Virus record (IMG/VR): IMGVR_UViG_3300022752_000116
Location: 1-47,434 of that record
Strand: one strand, 5' to 3'
Length of the DNA: 47,434 nucleotides
Source: a virus
A program made the position numbers and the translations under genes. Under the pieces are notes generated by a model. That model did no database searches. It was not told the origin of the DNA and saw only the letters and a program-made list of their open reading frames with translations. Every line of letters starts with the position of its first letter. Position 1 is the stretch's first letter. Below, one piece after another: positions 33,779-41,537 of this stretch.

Positions 33779-34611
33779 GATATTGATCCGTAAATTCTTG
33801 ATGTATCACCGCTTACAATAGTGGCTGTATAACCATTCACATTAATAGCTATACCACCAGCACCGCCATTACCACCGTTAAAATTACCGCGGCCGCCGGT
33901 ACCGCCAGAAGCACCCCAACCACCGCCGCCGCCGCCGAAACCATTACCACCTCCAGCAGTTGAACCATTAGTTCCTGTAGCAGTGCTTCCAGGGAAAGTT
34001 CTCAGTGTAGTTCCAGGTGCACCATCGCCATAACCTTGAGAACCAGATATACCGTTATTTCTTCCACCACCGCCGCCGCCGCCACCACCACCACCGCCAC
34101 CACCAATATAAGCAGAACCGTTTGTGTTATTAATTGTAGTATTGAATCCTAATTGTAAAGCAATACCACCATTGCCGCCAGGTCCACCAAAATCATTTAT
34201 ACCACCACCGTAACCACCTGCACCACCTTGACCTGTAATAAAACCATTATTTACAAGTGTAACAGTATCACCTGCCGTACCACCAACCAATGTGAGACCT
34301 GGTGTTCCCGAACTTGTTGAATAAACATATACACCACTGTTTATGGTGATTGTAATATCACTTCGGCCTGCAACGTATCCAGAAAGTGTAGTTACATTCA
34401 AGGAAGCATTAGTTGTATTGGTACCAAATGTATATGATGGAAATTGTCTCCATGATTTACCATGGCCTGTGTTCATATCAATCGCACCGCTGGCTTGACC
34501 AAATACAGCACGAACATTAGTATCATTCAAACTGATTTGTGCAGTAGCACTGTATCCTATTTCAGTGTTAATGTCACTAAACGATATTGCACCTGATGCT
34601 GGTAATGCCAT
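33775..34611 (-). CDS. glycine-rich tail adhesin-like protein (1)
   Basis: 278 residues. The N-terminus MALPASGAISFSDINTEIGY is a common start of aquatic phage fibre-tip proteins. After an Asn/Thr beta region (residues 50-130) the C-terminal half is extremely Gly-rich, including a run of 14 Gly, with motifs GGAGGYGGGINDFGGPGGNG and GGNGFGGGGGGWGASGG. The pattern resembles polyglycine-II sandwiches of T-even gp38 adhesins, where Gly cores carry variable receptor-binding loops. Receptor binding is inferred. Ends ATGA-overlapped with the next gene. Confidence 0.72.
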   Translation of the reverse strand: MALPASGAISFSDINTEIGYSATAQISLNDTNVRAVFGQASGAIDMNTGHGKSWRQFPSYTFGTNTTNASLNVTTLSGYVAGRSDITITINSGVYVYSTSSGTPGLTLVGGTAGDTVTLVNNGFITGQGGAGGYGGGINDFGGPGGNGGIALQLGFNTTINNTNGSAYIGGGGGGGGGGGGGGRNNGISGSQGYGDGAPGTTLRTFPGSTATGTNGSTAGGGNGFGGGGGGWGASGGTGGRGNFNGGNGGAGGIAINVNGYTATIVSGDTSRIYGSIS

Positions 34612-35265
34612 TTATTTTTGCTCTTTATAAAATTGAATTGCTTTTACTAGACCATCTATGTGGTCTTCCGTTTTTTCAATAAACAAGCCAGGTGGTTCAT
34701 TATCAATCGCCATAATAGTCACCAGCTGATTGATAGGTTGACCAACCAATTCTTCATACATCAACGAATATGCTGTTTCCTGCCAAAAATAATCTAAAAT
34801 ATCATCACGTTGCTTAATTCGTTTAGAGGTCTTAAAGTCAATGACTGAAAGAATACCATCAAACTCACCAATACAGTCAACACGACCTGCAAGACCTAAT
34901 TGTTCGGACCATAGTGCCTGTTCCTGATAATGTATATTGTCAATTCTGTCAAGTAATGGTACCAAAGCAATAAACATCTCTTTGGCGTCCGGCATAATGT
35001 CACCTAACTTATCGTTATTTAGGTATCTTTCGCACAGAGTATGCACATTAGTACCACGGGAACTTGCCTGTTTAGAGATTTTGTTTGCTGCTTCTTCACC
35101 CACACGTTTACGCCAAGCCATAATAGATGCCTTTTTTTGAGCACCAATGACTGTCGTTACAGATGGGAGTTTATTACCTGCTGGTGTTACATAGTAACGT
35201 TTGCCATCAGGAAATGTTTGTGAAGTTAAGTCTGGTAATACTTTAGGTGGACAATATGTGAACAT
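34612..35265 (-). CDS. PD-(D/E)XK (RecB/Cas4-like) exonuclease
   Basis: 217 residues. The nuclease signature is Glu79-containing HTLCERYL, GRVD at 127-130 and the DFK triad at 143-145 in LSVIDFKTSKRI, followed by the QETAYSLMYEE helix. This matches the RecB/Cas4/MGME1-like fold common in T4-like aquatic phages, expected to degrade or process DNA ends in recombination or host DNA recycling. It is sandwiched between two glycine-rich fibre genes, an odd location for a nucleic-acid enzyme. Confidence 0.85.
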   Translation of the reverse strand: MFTYCPPKVLPDLTSQTFPDGKRYYVTPAGNKLPSVTTVIGAQKKASIMAWRKRVGEEAANKISKQASSRGTNVHTLCERYLNNDKLGDIMPDAKEMFIALVPLLDRIDNIHYQEQALWSEQLGLAGRVDCIGEFDGILSVIDFKTSKRIKQRDDILDYFWQETAYSLMYEELVGQPINQLVTIMAIDNEPPGLFIEKTEDHIDGLVKAIQFYKEQK

Positions 35266-35295
35266 AATATACTCATAGTTAAAATTTTATTTAGA

Positions 35296-35541
35296 TTACA
35301 AAGTTTGTGATCCTGTGGTTGTTGATTGAGTTATTACTACTGGTTCTGGTTGTGGTGGTTCAACAAATTGACCATCAATATAAGACCAACCAATACTTAA
35401 CCAACCCCATTCACCGTGAATCTGTGGTGCCTCGATATTTTCATATTCATCTGGTACTATTAATGGTGAAACACCATCCCACATAATCATGTTTTCAATT
35501 AAATGAGTTGATTTGTTTACCCATGCGTAAGCCTTAACCAT
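35296..35541 (-). CDS. small fibre-associated protein, function unknown
   Basis: 81 residues from ATG 35541, chosen because GGAG lies 7 bases upstream (an in-frame ATG at 35553 overlaps the previous stop). MVKAYAWVNKSTHLIENMIM and PQIHGEWGWLSIGWSYIDGQ are Trp/aromatic-rich, and the end is PEPVVITQSTTTGSQTL. Short proteins with this W-rich form are found next to fibre genes in T4-like aquatic phages, perhaps as fibre chaperone or tip. Lies between the exonuclease and glycine-rich gene 2. Confidence 0.62.
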   Translation of the reverse strand: MVKAYAWVNKSTHLIENMIMWDGVSPLIVPDEYENIEAPQIHGEWGWLSIGWSYIDGQFVEPPQPEPVVITQSTTTGSQTL

Positions 35542-35552
35542 ATTACTCTCCA

Positions 35553-36248
35553 TTAATATTCAATTTTAACAACGCCTGCGGCACCAGAACCGCCTGTGAC
35601 GCCGACACTGCCGCCTTGAGCACCGCCGCTGCCGCCGCCGCCATATGACCTGCCAGCAGAGCCATTAGTATTATTGACCACGGCGGCACCTCCACCTCCA
35701 AGATGACTTGATCCACCACCACCACTAACCGCAACACCAAAATCACCAAAGCATAAACATGTACCACCGGCCTGACCTCCAATATTTAAATCTCCATTTG
35801 TGCCCACTCCACCAGAACTAGCTCCGCCGGCCGCAATTGTGCCGAAAGTTGATCCAGCAGTACCGCCATTGCTTCCTGCTGTAGCTGTTATGGTGGCCGC
35901 AATGGATTGAGATCCTGATGCAACAGATGATGAGGCACCGGCCGCACCAACAGTAATGTTTAGTGTACTACCAACAGTAAGACCAGATAGAGTTTTTATT
36001 GCGGTGCCTCCGCCACCACCACCAGTGCCAGCTTCAGGATAAGGGTTGCCTCCGTTTGATCCAGCGCCATTTCCACCACCACCAACAACAGTAACTCTAA
36101 TTTTAGTCGCTGGAATTGAGTATGAGGAATTAGTAGATGTTAACACAACCATATTGGAAAATCCACCAGTGCCTGTGCCCGTAAATGCTGTATTTTGTGT
36201 GGTACCGTCACCGAACAATATACCTGAAACTGAAGTTGTTGTTGACAT
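35553..36248 (-). CDS. glycine-rich tail adhesin-like protein (2)
   Basis: 231 residues. N-terminus STTTSVSGILFGDGTTQNTA carries the fibre motif (F)GDGTTQNTAF. A beta segment with RVTVVGGGGNGAGSNGGNPY starts the Gly-rich body. Three Gly blocks with intervening AIKTLSGLTVGSTLNITVG and GGTCLCFGDFGVAVSGGGGS follow, ending GAAGVVKIEY. That final strand with RVTVVGGGG is typical of Gly-rich phage fibre domains closing a beta-sandwich. It probably forms a receptor-contacting tip like glycine-rich protein 1. A Cys-x-Cys loop is unusual. Confidence 0.72.
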   Translation of the reverse strand: MSTTTSVSGILFGDGTTQNTAFTGTGTGGFSNMVVLTSTNSSYSIPATKIRVTVVGGGGNGAGSNGGNPYPEAGTGGGGGGTAIKTLSGLTVGSTLNITVGAAGASSSVASGSQSIAATITATAGSNGGTAGSTFGTIAAGGASSGGVGTNGDLNIGGQAGGTCLCFGDFGVAVSGGGGSSHLGGGGAAVVNNTNGSAGRSYGGGGSGGAQGGSVGVTGGSGAAGVVKIEY

Positions 36249-36281
36249 TTTTTTTCCTAAAAGACTTTATACGGTATTTAG

Positions 36282-37037
36282 TCAAATCCCTAACTTATCA
36301 CAGGCCACAATAAATGATTTTACCAAACTGCTACGAACAATATCATCTGGTGTAAATGTAATCTCACTGAATTCATCCATGTGTCTTGCCACATTTAGAA
36401 ATTCTTTCAATCCTGATACATCATTCTTAGATTTAATCAGGTCATTTTGTTTCAGGTCACCAATAAAGATAATCTTTGAACGATGACCAACACGGGAGAT
36501 AACCGAACTCAATTCATGGAATGTCATGGACTGTGATTCGTCTACAAGAATAATAGCATCATCAATAGAAATACCACGTATGGCAGTAGTAGAAATAAAT
36601 CTGGCATAGCCTTGTTCCTTTAGTCTATCCCAAGCATCAGAACGACCAAAGAGAGTCTCCGAGATTTCCTTGTAAGGTGTCTCGTATATCTCCATCTTTT
36701 CATCCAACGAACCAGGGACGAAACCTTGGTCTCTTACCTGAACTGCTGAACGAACTACCACAATTTGCTTGAATGGGTTTGTCCTATCTAGGACTTCTTC
36801 CAATCCACGATACATTGCCAAGAATGTTTTACCTACGCCTGGAGAACCAAATAGGCCAATGAAATAGTCTCCACGCTTATATGCATCAAAAAACTTCTGT
36901 TGATTTTCTGTTAGTGCATCAAATGTCTTTAAGTGATCCAGTTTTATTTTTAATGAATTTGAAACTGATGGTTGTCGATATTCTTCGTTTTCGTTATTTT
37001 CAACTCTTTGACGAGATGTTGTTTTTTTGGTTACCAT
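36282..37037 (-). CDS. phoH: PhoH-family ATPase
   Basis: 251 residues from ATG 37037, where MVTKKTTSRQRV follows AGGGGTCTTG; an upstream in-frame start would add only a basic extension. Walker A GSPGVGKT at 64-71, the PhoH motif VVVRSAVQVRDQGFVPGSLD, KMEIYETPY, and Walker B AIILVDESQSM are all present, then ISRVGHRSKIIFIGDLKQND. PhoH is one of the most frequent auxiliary genes in marine T4-like phages. Its biochemical role (ATPase, possible RNA-related activity) remains uncertain. Confidence 0.93.
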   Translation of the reverse strand: MVTKKTTSRQRVENNENEEYRQPSVSNSLKIKLDHLKTFDALTENQQKFFDAYKRGDYFIGLFGSPGVGKTFLAMYRGLEEVLDRTNPFKQIVVVRSAVQVRDQGFVPGSLDEKMEIYETPYKEISETLFGRSDAWDRLKEQGYARFISTTAIRGISIDDAIILVDESQSMTFHELSSVISRVGHRSKIIFIGDLKQNDLIKSKNDVSGLKEFLNVARHMDEFSEITFTPDDIVRSSLVKSFIVACDKLGI

Positions 37038-37053
37038 CAAGACCCCTGTTAGT

Positions 37054-37203
37054 TTATGCCTGCAAAAGAACTGCTTCCTTTTTAGTTTTCTTTTGCTCTT
37101 GTTTTTTATCAAACATCCGTTTTTTGGGAGTTGGTTTCACGGTGGCTTTTTTGTCATGGTCACCTTTCTTTGGAAGAAATAATACAGGGATTTGTTTTAC
37201 CAC
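37054..37203 (-). CDS. small basic protein, GTG start
   Basis: 49 residues beginning with GTG 37203, which overlaps the stop of the upstream gene (TGGTAA read as GTG GTA), indicating coupled translation. The sequence VVKQIPVLFLPKKGDHDKKA then KPTPKKRMFDKKQEQKKTKK is rich in Lys, with an IPVLFLP hydrophobic start. It fills the otherwise empty gap before PhoH, and no other frame is open across it. No function is visible. Confidence 0.5.
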   Translation of the reverse strand: MVKQIPVLFLPKKGDHDKKATVKPTPKKRMFDKKQEQKKTKKEAVLLQA

Positions 37204-37472
37204 TCTCGGATCCGCTTTGTTTTGTGGCCACTCATAGTATTTCCTGGAATAGTTTCTTGCATCCTTTGTATCACACCTGTTTCAAAGGCTGCATGAGGTT
37301 GTGCAAGACCAGGAACACTCATCCGCTGGCCATCACCGAGACCTGGAATGCCATTAGATGCAAAATATCTTTGTAAGTGGGGATTGTTTTCTTTGAACTC
37401 ATCATACTCAGCTAGGCGCATCGTATGTTCTTCAATTTCATTTGTATCTAAATTCAGAAATGTATAAATCAT
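37197..37472 (-). CDS. conserved small phage protein (FmdB-like N-terminus)
   Basis: 91 residues from ATG 37472, which overlaps the upstream TGA as ATGA. MIYTFLNLDTNEIEEHTMRL and AEYDEFKENNPHLQRYFAS resemble the conserved N-terminus of small FmdB-like or zinc-ribbon-like proteins of T4-like aquatic phages, although no Cys pairs are present. The middle GIPGLGDGQRMSVPGLAQPH and FETGVIQRMQETIPGNTM is conserved in appearance. A regulatory or nucleic-acid role has been suggested for the wider family. Nothing here proves it. Confidence 0.68.
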   Translation of the reverse strand: MIYTFLNLDTNEIEEHTMRLAEYDEFKENNPHLQRYFASNGIPGLGDGQRMSVPGLAQPHAAFETGVIQRMQETIPGNTMSGHKTKRIREW

Positions 37473-38020
37473 GCGGTTTGAAACCAATTTGGAACTGGTC
37501 GTGAGTTAATCTTTCCTTGCCATGAAGCAAGGTGCTGTTTATTATTTATATAGTAATTGTGATATGATGCCATAGAATCGCCTGCCACTTTTACTTCATC
37601 AGGCATTGCAGGTGTAGGACCTGTAAAATCACCTTTAGGTATGTTATCAGGAATTCTTGCAAGGTCAGGCACCAATCTAGCACAGGCATGGGTTTTACCA
37701 TAACGATATGTGAATTCTTCAAGCAGTTCACACCACAAATTGTAGAGCCACACATAGTTTTTATCTGACTGTCGAGACCAGATTGCAGATGGATGATTCT
37801 GCATAGTTGGTTTCATAAGACGAGTTTCACGACTATCAGGTAGTCGCCATGCTTTGATTGACCGATTGTTTGCTGTTAATCTACGGTATTCTTCGCCGTC
37901 AAGTACACGGTGAGATGTACATAACAGCTGAGCATACTCAATAACCATTTTGCAAACGTGTTTATCAACGTGCATTTCAGCACAGATTTTTGGATCGTTA
38001 TTAAGATAAAAGATGTTGAT
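37469..38020 (-). CDS. conserved phage protein with DKH motif, apparent non-ATG (ATC) start
   Basis: 184 codons from ATC 38020. Family-like N-terminus (M)NIFYLNNDPKICAEMHVDKH, then MVIEYAQLLCTSHRVLDG, NHPSAIWSRQSDKNYVWLYN, LLEEFTYRYGKTHACARLVP and ending PVPNWF. The same layout is found in many T4-like phages as a conserved protein without proven function. GAGGAG lies 7 bases before an ATC where homologues would be expected to have ATG. Upstream TTG 38035 and GTG 38086 are in frame but lack a ribosome binding site. The frame is otherwise intact. A homing endonuclease gene is inserted immediately upstream, divergently. Confidence 0.68.
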   Translation of the reverse strand: MNIFYLNNDPKICAEMHVDKHVCKMVIEYAQLLCTSHRVLDGEEYRRLTANNRSIKAWRLPDSRETRLMKPTMQNHPSAIWSRQSDKNYVWLYNLWCELLEEFTYRYGKTHACARLVPDLARIPDNIPKGDFTGPTPAMPDEVKVAGDSMASYHNYYINNKQHLASWQGKINSRPVPNWFQTA

Positions 38021-38048
38021 TTTTTTTCTCCTCAAAGATACAATTATG

Positions 38049-38056
38049 TATAAATA
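38049..38056 (+). promoter_or_regulatory. late promoter for HNH homing endonuclease
   Basis: Exact TATAAATA on the plus strand, 34 bases before ATG 38090. Only an AT-rich leader without the conserved hairpins follows, so this gene does not share the GIY-YIG leader. Confidence 0.7.
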
Positions 38057-38089
38057 ATAACATACATTGCAATAAAAGTCAAGCACAAA

Positions 38090-38725
38090 ATGGTAAACAA
38101 TTTATATTTAACTAGATACAAAAAATTAATAAATCATTATAAAAATACAACAGTTGATGGATTTTATGAAAGACACCATATTATTCCAAAATGTTTGAAT
38201 GGCACAGATGAAAAAAATAATCTAGTAATGTTACCAACTAGAGTACATTTTATTGCTCATGCTCTATTACACAAAGCATATCCCAAAGAACTAAAATTAG
38301 CTCAAGCATTTGGTATGATGGTTGCATCAAACAAATATCATAAAGGAAGAAAATATCATTCTCGCCTATATGAAATGTCCAAATTGGCCAGATCCAACGC
38401 CATGAAAGGTGTTCCTAGGCCTGAATGGGTAAAAGAAAAATTAAGAGTGCCAAAATTAAACAAAGAAAATTATAAAAAACCAAAGTCAAAAGAACATTCA
38501 AAAAACATATCAAAAAGTTTAACTGGTAAAAAGAAAACTCAAGAACACATCAACAATTTAATTCAATCACAACGAGCATTTCAAAAAAGCAGAACACAAG
38601 AAATGTTAAAAAAGAAAAAATTATATCGTGAATTATTTGTTAAATCAAATATGGCCAGAAAAGAATTTGCAGAATCTCAAAATATACCTATAGGCACTAT
38701 GAAAAGATATTTGCAAGGACTTTAA
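38090..38725 (+). CDS. HNH homing endonuclease with NUMOD3 repeats
   Basis: 211 residues. HNH core at residues about 25-62: YERHHIIPKCLNGTDEKNN then LVMLPTRVHFIAHALLHKAY, with the paired His and the Asn expected for the beta-beta-alpha-metal fold. NUMOD3-type helices follow (SKEHSKNISKSLTGKKKTQE), and the C-terminus FAESQNIPIGTMKRYLQGL looks like a helix-turn-helix. It is on the plus strand inside a minus-strand early gene block, between the DKH-motif protein and small membrane genes, with its own late promoter. Confidence 0.9.
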   Translation: MVNNLYLTRYKKLINHYKNTTVDGFYERHHIIPKCLNGTDEKNNLVMLPTRVHFIAHALLHKAYPKELKLAQAFGMMVASNKYHKGRKYHSRLYEMSKLARSNAMKGVPRPEWVKEKLRVPKLNKENYKKPKSKEHSKNISKSLTGKKKTQEHINNLIQSQRAFQKSRTQEMLKKKKLYRELFVKSNMARKEFAESQNIPIGTMKRYLQGL

Positions 38726-38761
38726 TTTCCACTTATTTTAACTTCTCAGACAACAATTTAC

Positions 38762-39052
38762 TCATGTGTTTAAATACCGAATAAAACCCACAGTGTCAAT
38801 GCAGGTAAGCAACATATAATTAGCAACCATGCCAAAACTTCTCCGAGTATAAGCAGCCCAGCTGTATATAGCGCAGCCGCTGATCCATACGGGATAGAGA
38901 ATATGGAAAGGAACATTTGGTACAGAGATGGCAAAAATGATAGCACAAAAAATAGAAGCAGCCCAAGCAAAAACTTCAAAGACAAAACGAATTTTGTTAC
39001 TCTTCCAATCATTTTTTATCCATTCAAAAATACCATAAACAATATCATTCAT
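38762..39052 (-). CDS. small multi-pass membrane protein
   Basis: 96 residues, start overlapping the previous gene end (AATGAATGA). Three hydrophobic stretches: FEVFAWAASIFCAIIFAISV, FHILYPVWISGCAIYSWAAY and MVANYMLLTCIDTVGFIRYL. The pattern WISGCAIYSWAAYTRRSFGM is conserved among T4-like aquatic phages. An inner-membrane role is expected, and the function is unknown. Confidence 0.72.
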   Translation of the reverse strand: MNDIVYGIFEWIKNDWKSNKIRFVFEVFAWAASIFCAIIFAISVPNVPFHILYPVWISGCAIYSWAAYTRRSFGMVANYMLLTCIDTVGFIRYLNT

Positions 39053-39233
39053 TGTGCGGTATCACATCCAATCTGCCATCAATAATATAACCACAACCAC
39101 GCAGGAACATGGCAAATTCATCTAGAACATTATCAATATGTTCTGCTTCAAATTCCATATTGATTTTTGTTCCTGTGTGTCTGTCGGTCATTGACAAGTA
39201 ATTGTAGTGTTGGCCTGTCAATTCAAATTTCAT
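39045..39233 (-). CDS. small conserved protein, unknown
   Basis: 62 residues: MKFELTGQHYNYLSMTDRHT then INMEFEAEHIDNVLDEFAMF and LRGCGYIIDGRLDVIP. The alternating beta-alpha-beta look and the ending LRGCGY are reminiscent of small phage proteins with an uncharacterised ferredoxin-like fold. Starts 3 bases after the upstream gene and overlaps the downstream start, so it is in a coupled cluster. Confidence 0.6.
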   Translation of the reverse strand: MKFELTGQHYNYLSMTDRHTGTKINMEFEAEHIDNVLDEFAMFLRGCGYIIDGRLDVIPHNE

Positions 39234-39235
39234 TT

Positions 39236-39535
39236 TTATCCACCAAATTTAGGAATTTCTAAGTCACCATTCTTTTTGGTTTTATGCACAGGTGTTTCTG
39301 CTTTAGGAAAACGTTTTGCGATATCATCAGCTGATACTGTTTGCATAACAAATTGCATAAATTCATTATATTCGTTTGTTACACGGAATGAAGTTTTAGA
39401 ATTCATACCTGATGAGTGTAACATTGACAATTCACAACCACCATTAAACAATGGTGCAACTTCAACAACATGGTCCAAGTTAATTATAACTGGACAACCT
39501 TTTTCAACTGAGTTAACTTCAATAAACATTGCCAT
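39236..39535 (-). CDS. small protein, unknown
   Basis: 99 residues from ATG 39535, picked because AAGGGGAAGAAA precedes it. Beta-rich first half (MFIEVNSVEKGCPVIINLDH, VVEVAPLFNGGCELSML) followed by a helix (NEYNEFMQFVMQTVSADDIA) and a basic Lys-rich tail. No motif assigned. Confidence 0.6.
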   Translation of the reverse strand: MAMFIEVNSVEKGCPVIINLDHVVEVAPLFNGGCELSMLHSSGMNSKTSFRVTNEYNEFMQFVMQTVSADDIAKRFPKAETPVHKTKKNGDLEIPKFGG

Positions 39536-39545
39536 TTTCTTCCCC

Positions 39546-39794
39546 TTATTTTCTATCACAATCAGCCACACGAATTAAATATGTTGTTTGCTCTGTGTGT
39601 GGACGTACAAAGAAACATTCGCCTTTAATAGACCATACAAGGTGGTTTTGAATACCATCTTTAAAATCTTTTATTGTATCTGGTGTAGGTTTGGTATAGT
39701 AAAGTATTGTTGAAACGACCAAGGCCATAACCAACACATAACCAAGTATATTCCAGAGTTTTTCTTTTAACCAACCTGAGTACCAAGTGTTCAT
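39546..39794 (-). CDS. small membrane-anchored protein
   Basis: 82 residues with one N-terminal transmembrane helix (WNILGYVLVMALVVSTILYY) and a 45-residue soluble part containing GECFFVRPHTEQTTYLIRVA. Signal-anchor topology would place the C-terminus in the periplasm. Overlaps the upstream gene by 4 bases. Function unknown. Confidence 0.62.
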   Translation of the reverse strand: MNTWYSGWLKEKLWNILGYVLVMALVVSTILYYTKPTPDTIKDFKDGIQNHLVWSIKGECFFVRPHTEQTTYLIRVADCDRK

Positions 39795-40039
39795 ATTTTT
39801 CCTAAATTAGATAAGAGATTATACACACCAATGCCAAAAATGGCAACAGCTGCCAACAGGATCAACAGGATTGACAATTTGGTGGATTCCTCACCATAAT
39901 AGTCAACTTCCAATTTAATCATGTCTCTTTGAGCACACAGCATCTGTGAGGATTCGGTTTCTCCACCCATCATGTGGATGGTTTTCTCGGATTCTTTTAA
40001 CCTACGCTTGGCTGATATGTAATGAATATAACTTATCAT
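39791..40039 (-). CDS. small membrane protein with cytoplasmic helix
   Basis: 82 residues from ATG 40039; a TTG four codons upstream is less likely. The N-terminal amphipathic region ISAKRRLKESEKTIHMMGGE and a charged helix precede a C-terminal transmembrane segment (LSILLILLAAVAIFGIGVYN). Tail-anchored topology. Overlaps the following gene by ATGA. Confidence 0.6.
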   Translation of the reverse strand: MISYIHYISAKRRLKESEKTIHMMGGETESSQMLCAQRDMIKLEVDYYGEESTKLSILLILLAAVAIFGIGVYNLLSNLGKI

Positions 40040-40041
40040 AA

Positions 40042-40713
40042 TCAATCCCAAAGTGAGGTATAGTACTTCCCGAATAGACGGAAACCATTTTGAATTCGTG
40101 CTTCAACAACATTCATTCCGTCATAGTCACACTTGTATGTATTATTTGGTCCATCAACCATTTGGTACATTGTGGCCTTGCCATTATCATCCCATGCACA
40201 GGCAACAGACTTTACATCAATCTCACCTGTACGGAATGCATCTTGCCACGAATCATCGTTTTTACATTCAAAGGCAAAAATCATTTCATCAAGTGCCCAA
40301 TCCCAACGCTTGAAATGGTTTTCATCGGTATCATACTCATTTTCTTTTGCTGGTGCAGATGTAGATTTCAATTCTTCTGGTACATCTGCATCATCAACAC
40401 AAGGTGCACCATGTTTAGTTAATTTCAACTGTTTCAACATAGGCAAAACAATCATACCTAGTGTGGCGTCCATTGACCATGTATCCCATTTGTCAATCTT
40501 TACATAATCAATTTTGGGATGTACAAAGTCAAGGAACTTTCTAATGGCACCACAAATAGGTGTCAATCGGTTCACCCACTTTTCATACTTGTGGTTAGGT
40601 TCATCTTCATGGTTGTAGAATACATCAGTGTCTTTCTCCCAAAAGCAAACCTTCTCCAAAATTGTATATGGAGAAATCCAATGATAACGATAAGCACTAA
40701 TATAAACTTTCAT
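40042..40713 (-). CDS. conserved T4-like phage protein, unknown
   Basis: 223 residues from ATG 40713, overlapping the GalE stop (TGATG) with AAAGGTGAT as ribosome binding site. Diagnostic block MKVYISAYRYHWISPYTILE, then VHPKIDYVKIDKWDTWSMDA and TLGMIVLPMLKQLKLTKHGA with VDDADVPEEL. This block is repeatedly found in T4-like aquatic phages but has no known activity. The second half, FKRWDWALDEMIFAFECKND, is acidic and aromatic. Confidence 0.75.
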   Translation of the reverse strand: MKVYISAYRYHWISPYTILEKVCFWEKDTDVFYNHEDEPNHKYEKWVNRLTPICGAIRKFLDFVHPKIDYVKIDKWDTWSMDATLGMIVLPMLKQLKLTKHGAPCVDDADVPEELKSTSAPAKENEYDTDENHFKRWDWALDEMIFAFECKNDDSWQDAFRTGEIDVKSVACAWDDNGKATMYQMVDGPNNTYKCDYDGMNVVEARIQNGFRLFGKYYTSLWD

Positions 40714-41537
40714 CAAATCACCTTTAGTTTTTCTTGAATTGTAAACAACTCTTTCATGTAAGGAGAAATATCACCTAACACACTTCTAGCCAAATCACCT
40801 GGCCGTTTTGGCAATACATTTACCTGAAAATCCATATCATTAACTTCTTTGAAAAAATCAACCATCTGCAATACTGAATATCCAGAACCTGTGGCCAAGT
40901 TTTGTACTGTACCATCAGATGGCAATTCAATGGCAGATTTAATTGCTTGGCAAACTTCTGATACATGAATGTAATCACGCAATGCGGTACCATCATATGT
41001 ATCATAGTCATCGCCATATACATTGAACACACCTGTTTCCATACCTGCTTTAATCAGATTGTACATCAGACCATCCATATTTGTTGGATCATAACCAGCA
41101 GAACCAATCACATTGTAGAATCTGAATATTGTACAATCTTTATTGTTCAGTCGGCAATACTGACGTACCATATCCTCGGTTACTCGTTTAGACAAAGCAT
41201 ATGGACTGTTAGGATTTTCAGCAGCACCAGTAGAAGCAAAGATAAAATGCTTGTAGTCAACGTGCTCAAGCATTTTCAATGTACCAGCCACATTTGTTTC
41301 ATAGTAACGCATTGGATTCTTTACAGAATCGCCAACATTTACTAGACCAGCCAAATGCACCACACAATCAAATTCACCCTCAACCATCTTATTCTCTAAG
41401 ATATTTTGTAGGATGAATTTGTCTGCTGATTGTGGTTTGAATTGGCAGTCCAAACCTACAGTATAACAATCAGGCAATACATCAAGTAAATGTCTGCCAA
41501 TATAACCAGAACTACCCGTTATTAGAATCTTTTTCAT
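40713..41537 (-). CDS. NAD-dependent sugar epimerase (GalE-like)
   Basis: 274 residues, shorter than bacterial GalE (about 338). Rossmann motif TGSSGYIG at 7-14, catalytic Tyr113-x3-Lys117 in SPYALSKRVTE, Ser in FASTGAAENP, and substrate loop YDTYDGTALRDYIHVSEVCQ, the UDP-glucose 4-epimerase signature. It likely converts nucleotide sugars. Phage copies may modify DNA, glycans or host surface sugars, but the target here is unknown. Overlaps the upstream gene by 26 bases. Confidence 0.85.
   Translation of the reverse strand: MKKILITGSSGYIGRHLLDVLPDCYTVGLDCQFKPQSADKFILQNILENKMVEGEFDCVVHLAGLVNVGDSVKNPMRYYETNVAGTLKMLEHVDYKHFIFASTGAAENPNSPYALSKRVTEDMVRQYCRLNNKDCTIFRFYNVIGSAGYDPTNMDGLMYNLIKAGMETGVFNVYGDDYDTYDGTALRDYIHVSEVCQAIKSAIELPSDGTVQNLATGSGYSVLQMVDFFKEVNDMDFQVNVLPKRPGDLARSVLGDISPYMKELFTIQEKLKVI

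Noticed and set aside
37539-37546. TATAAATA-like octamer on the minus strand inside the DKH-motif gene
   Set aside because: Lies within coding sequence with no late gene start nearby downstream; likely chance in AT-rich DNA.
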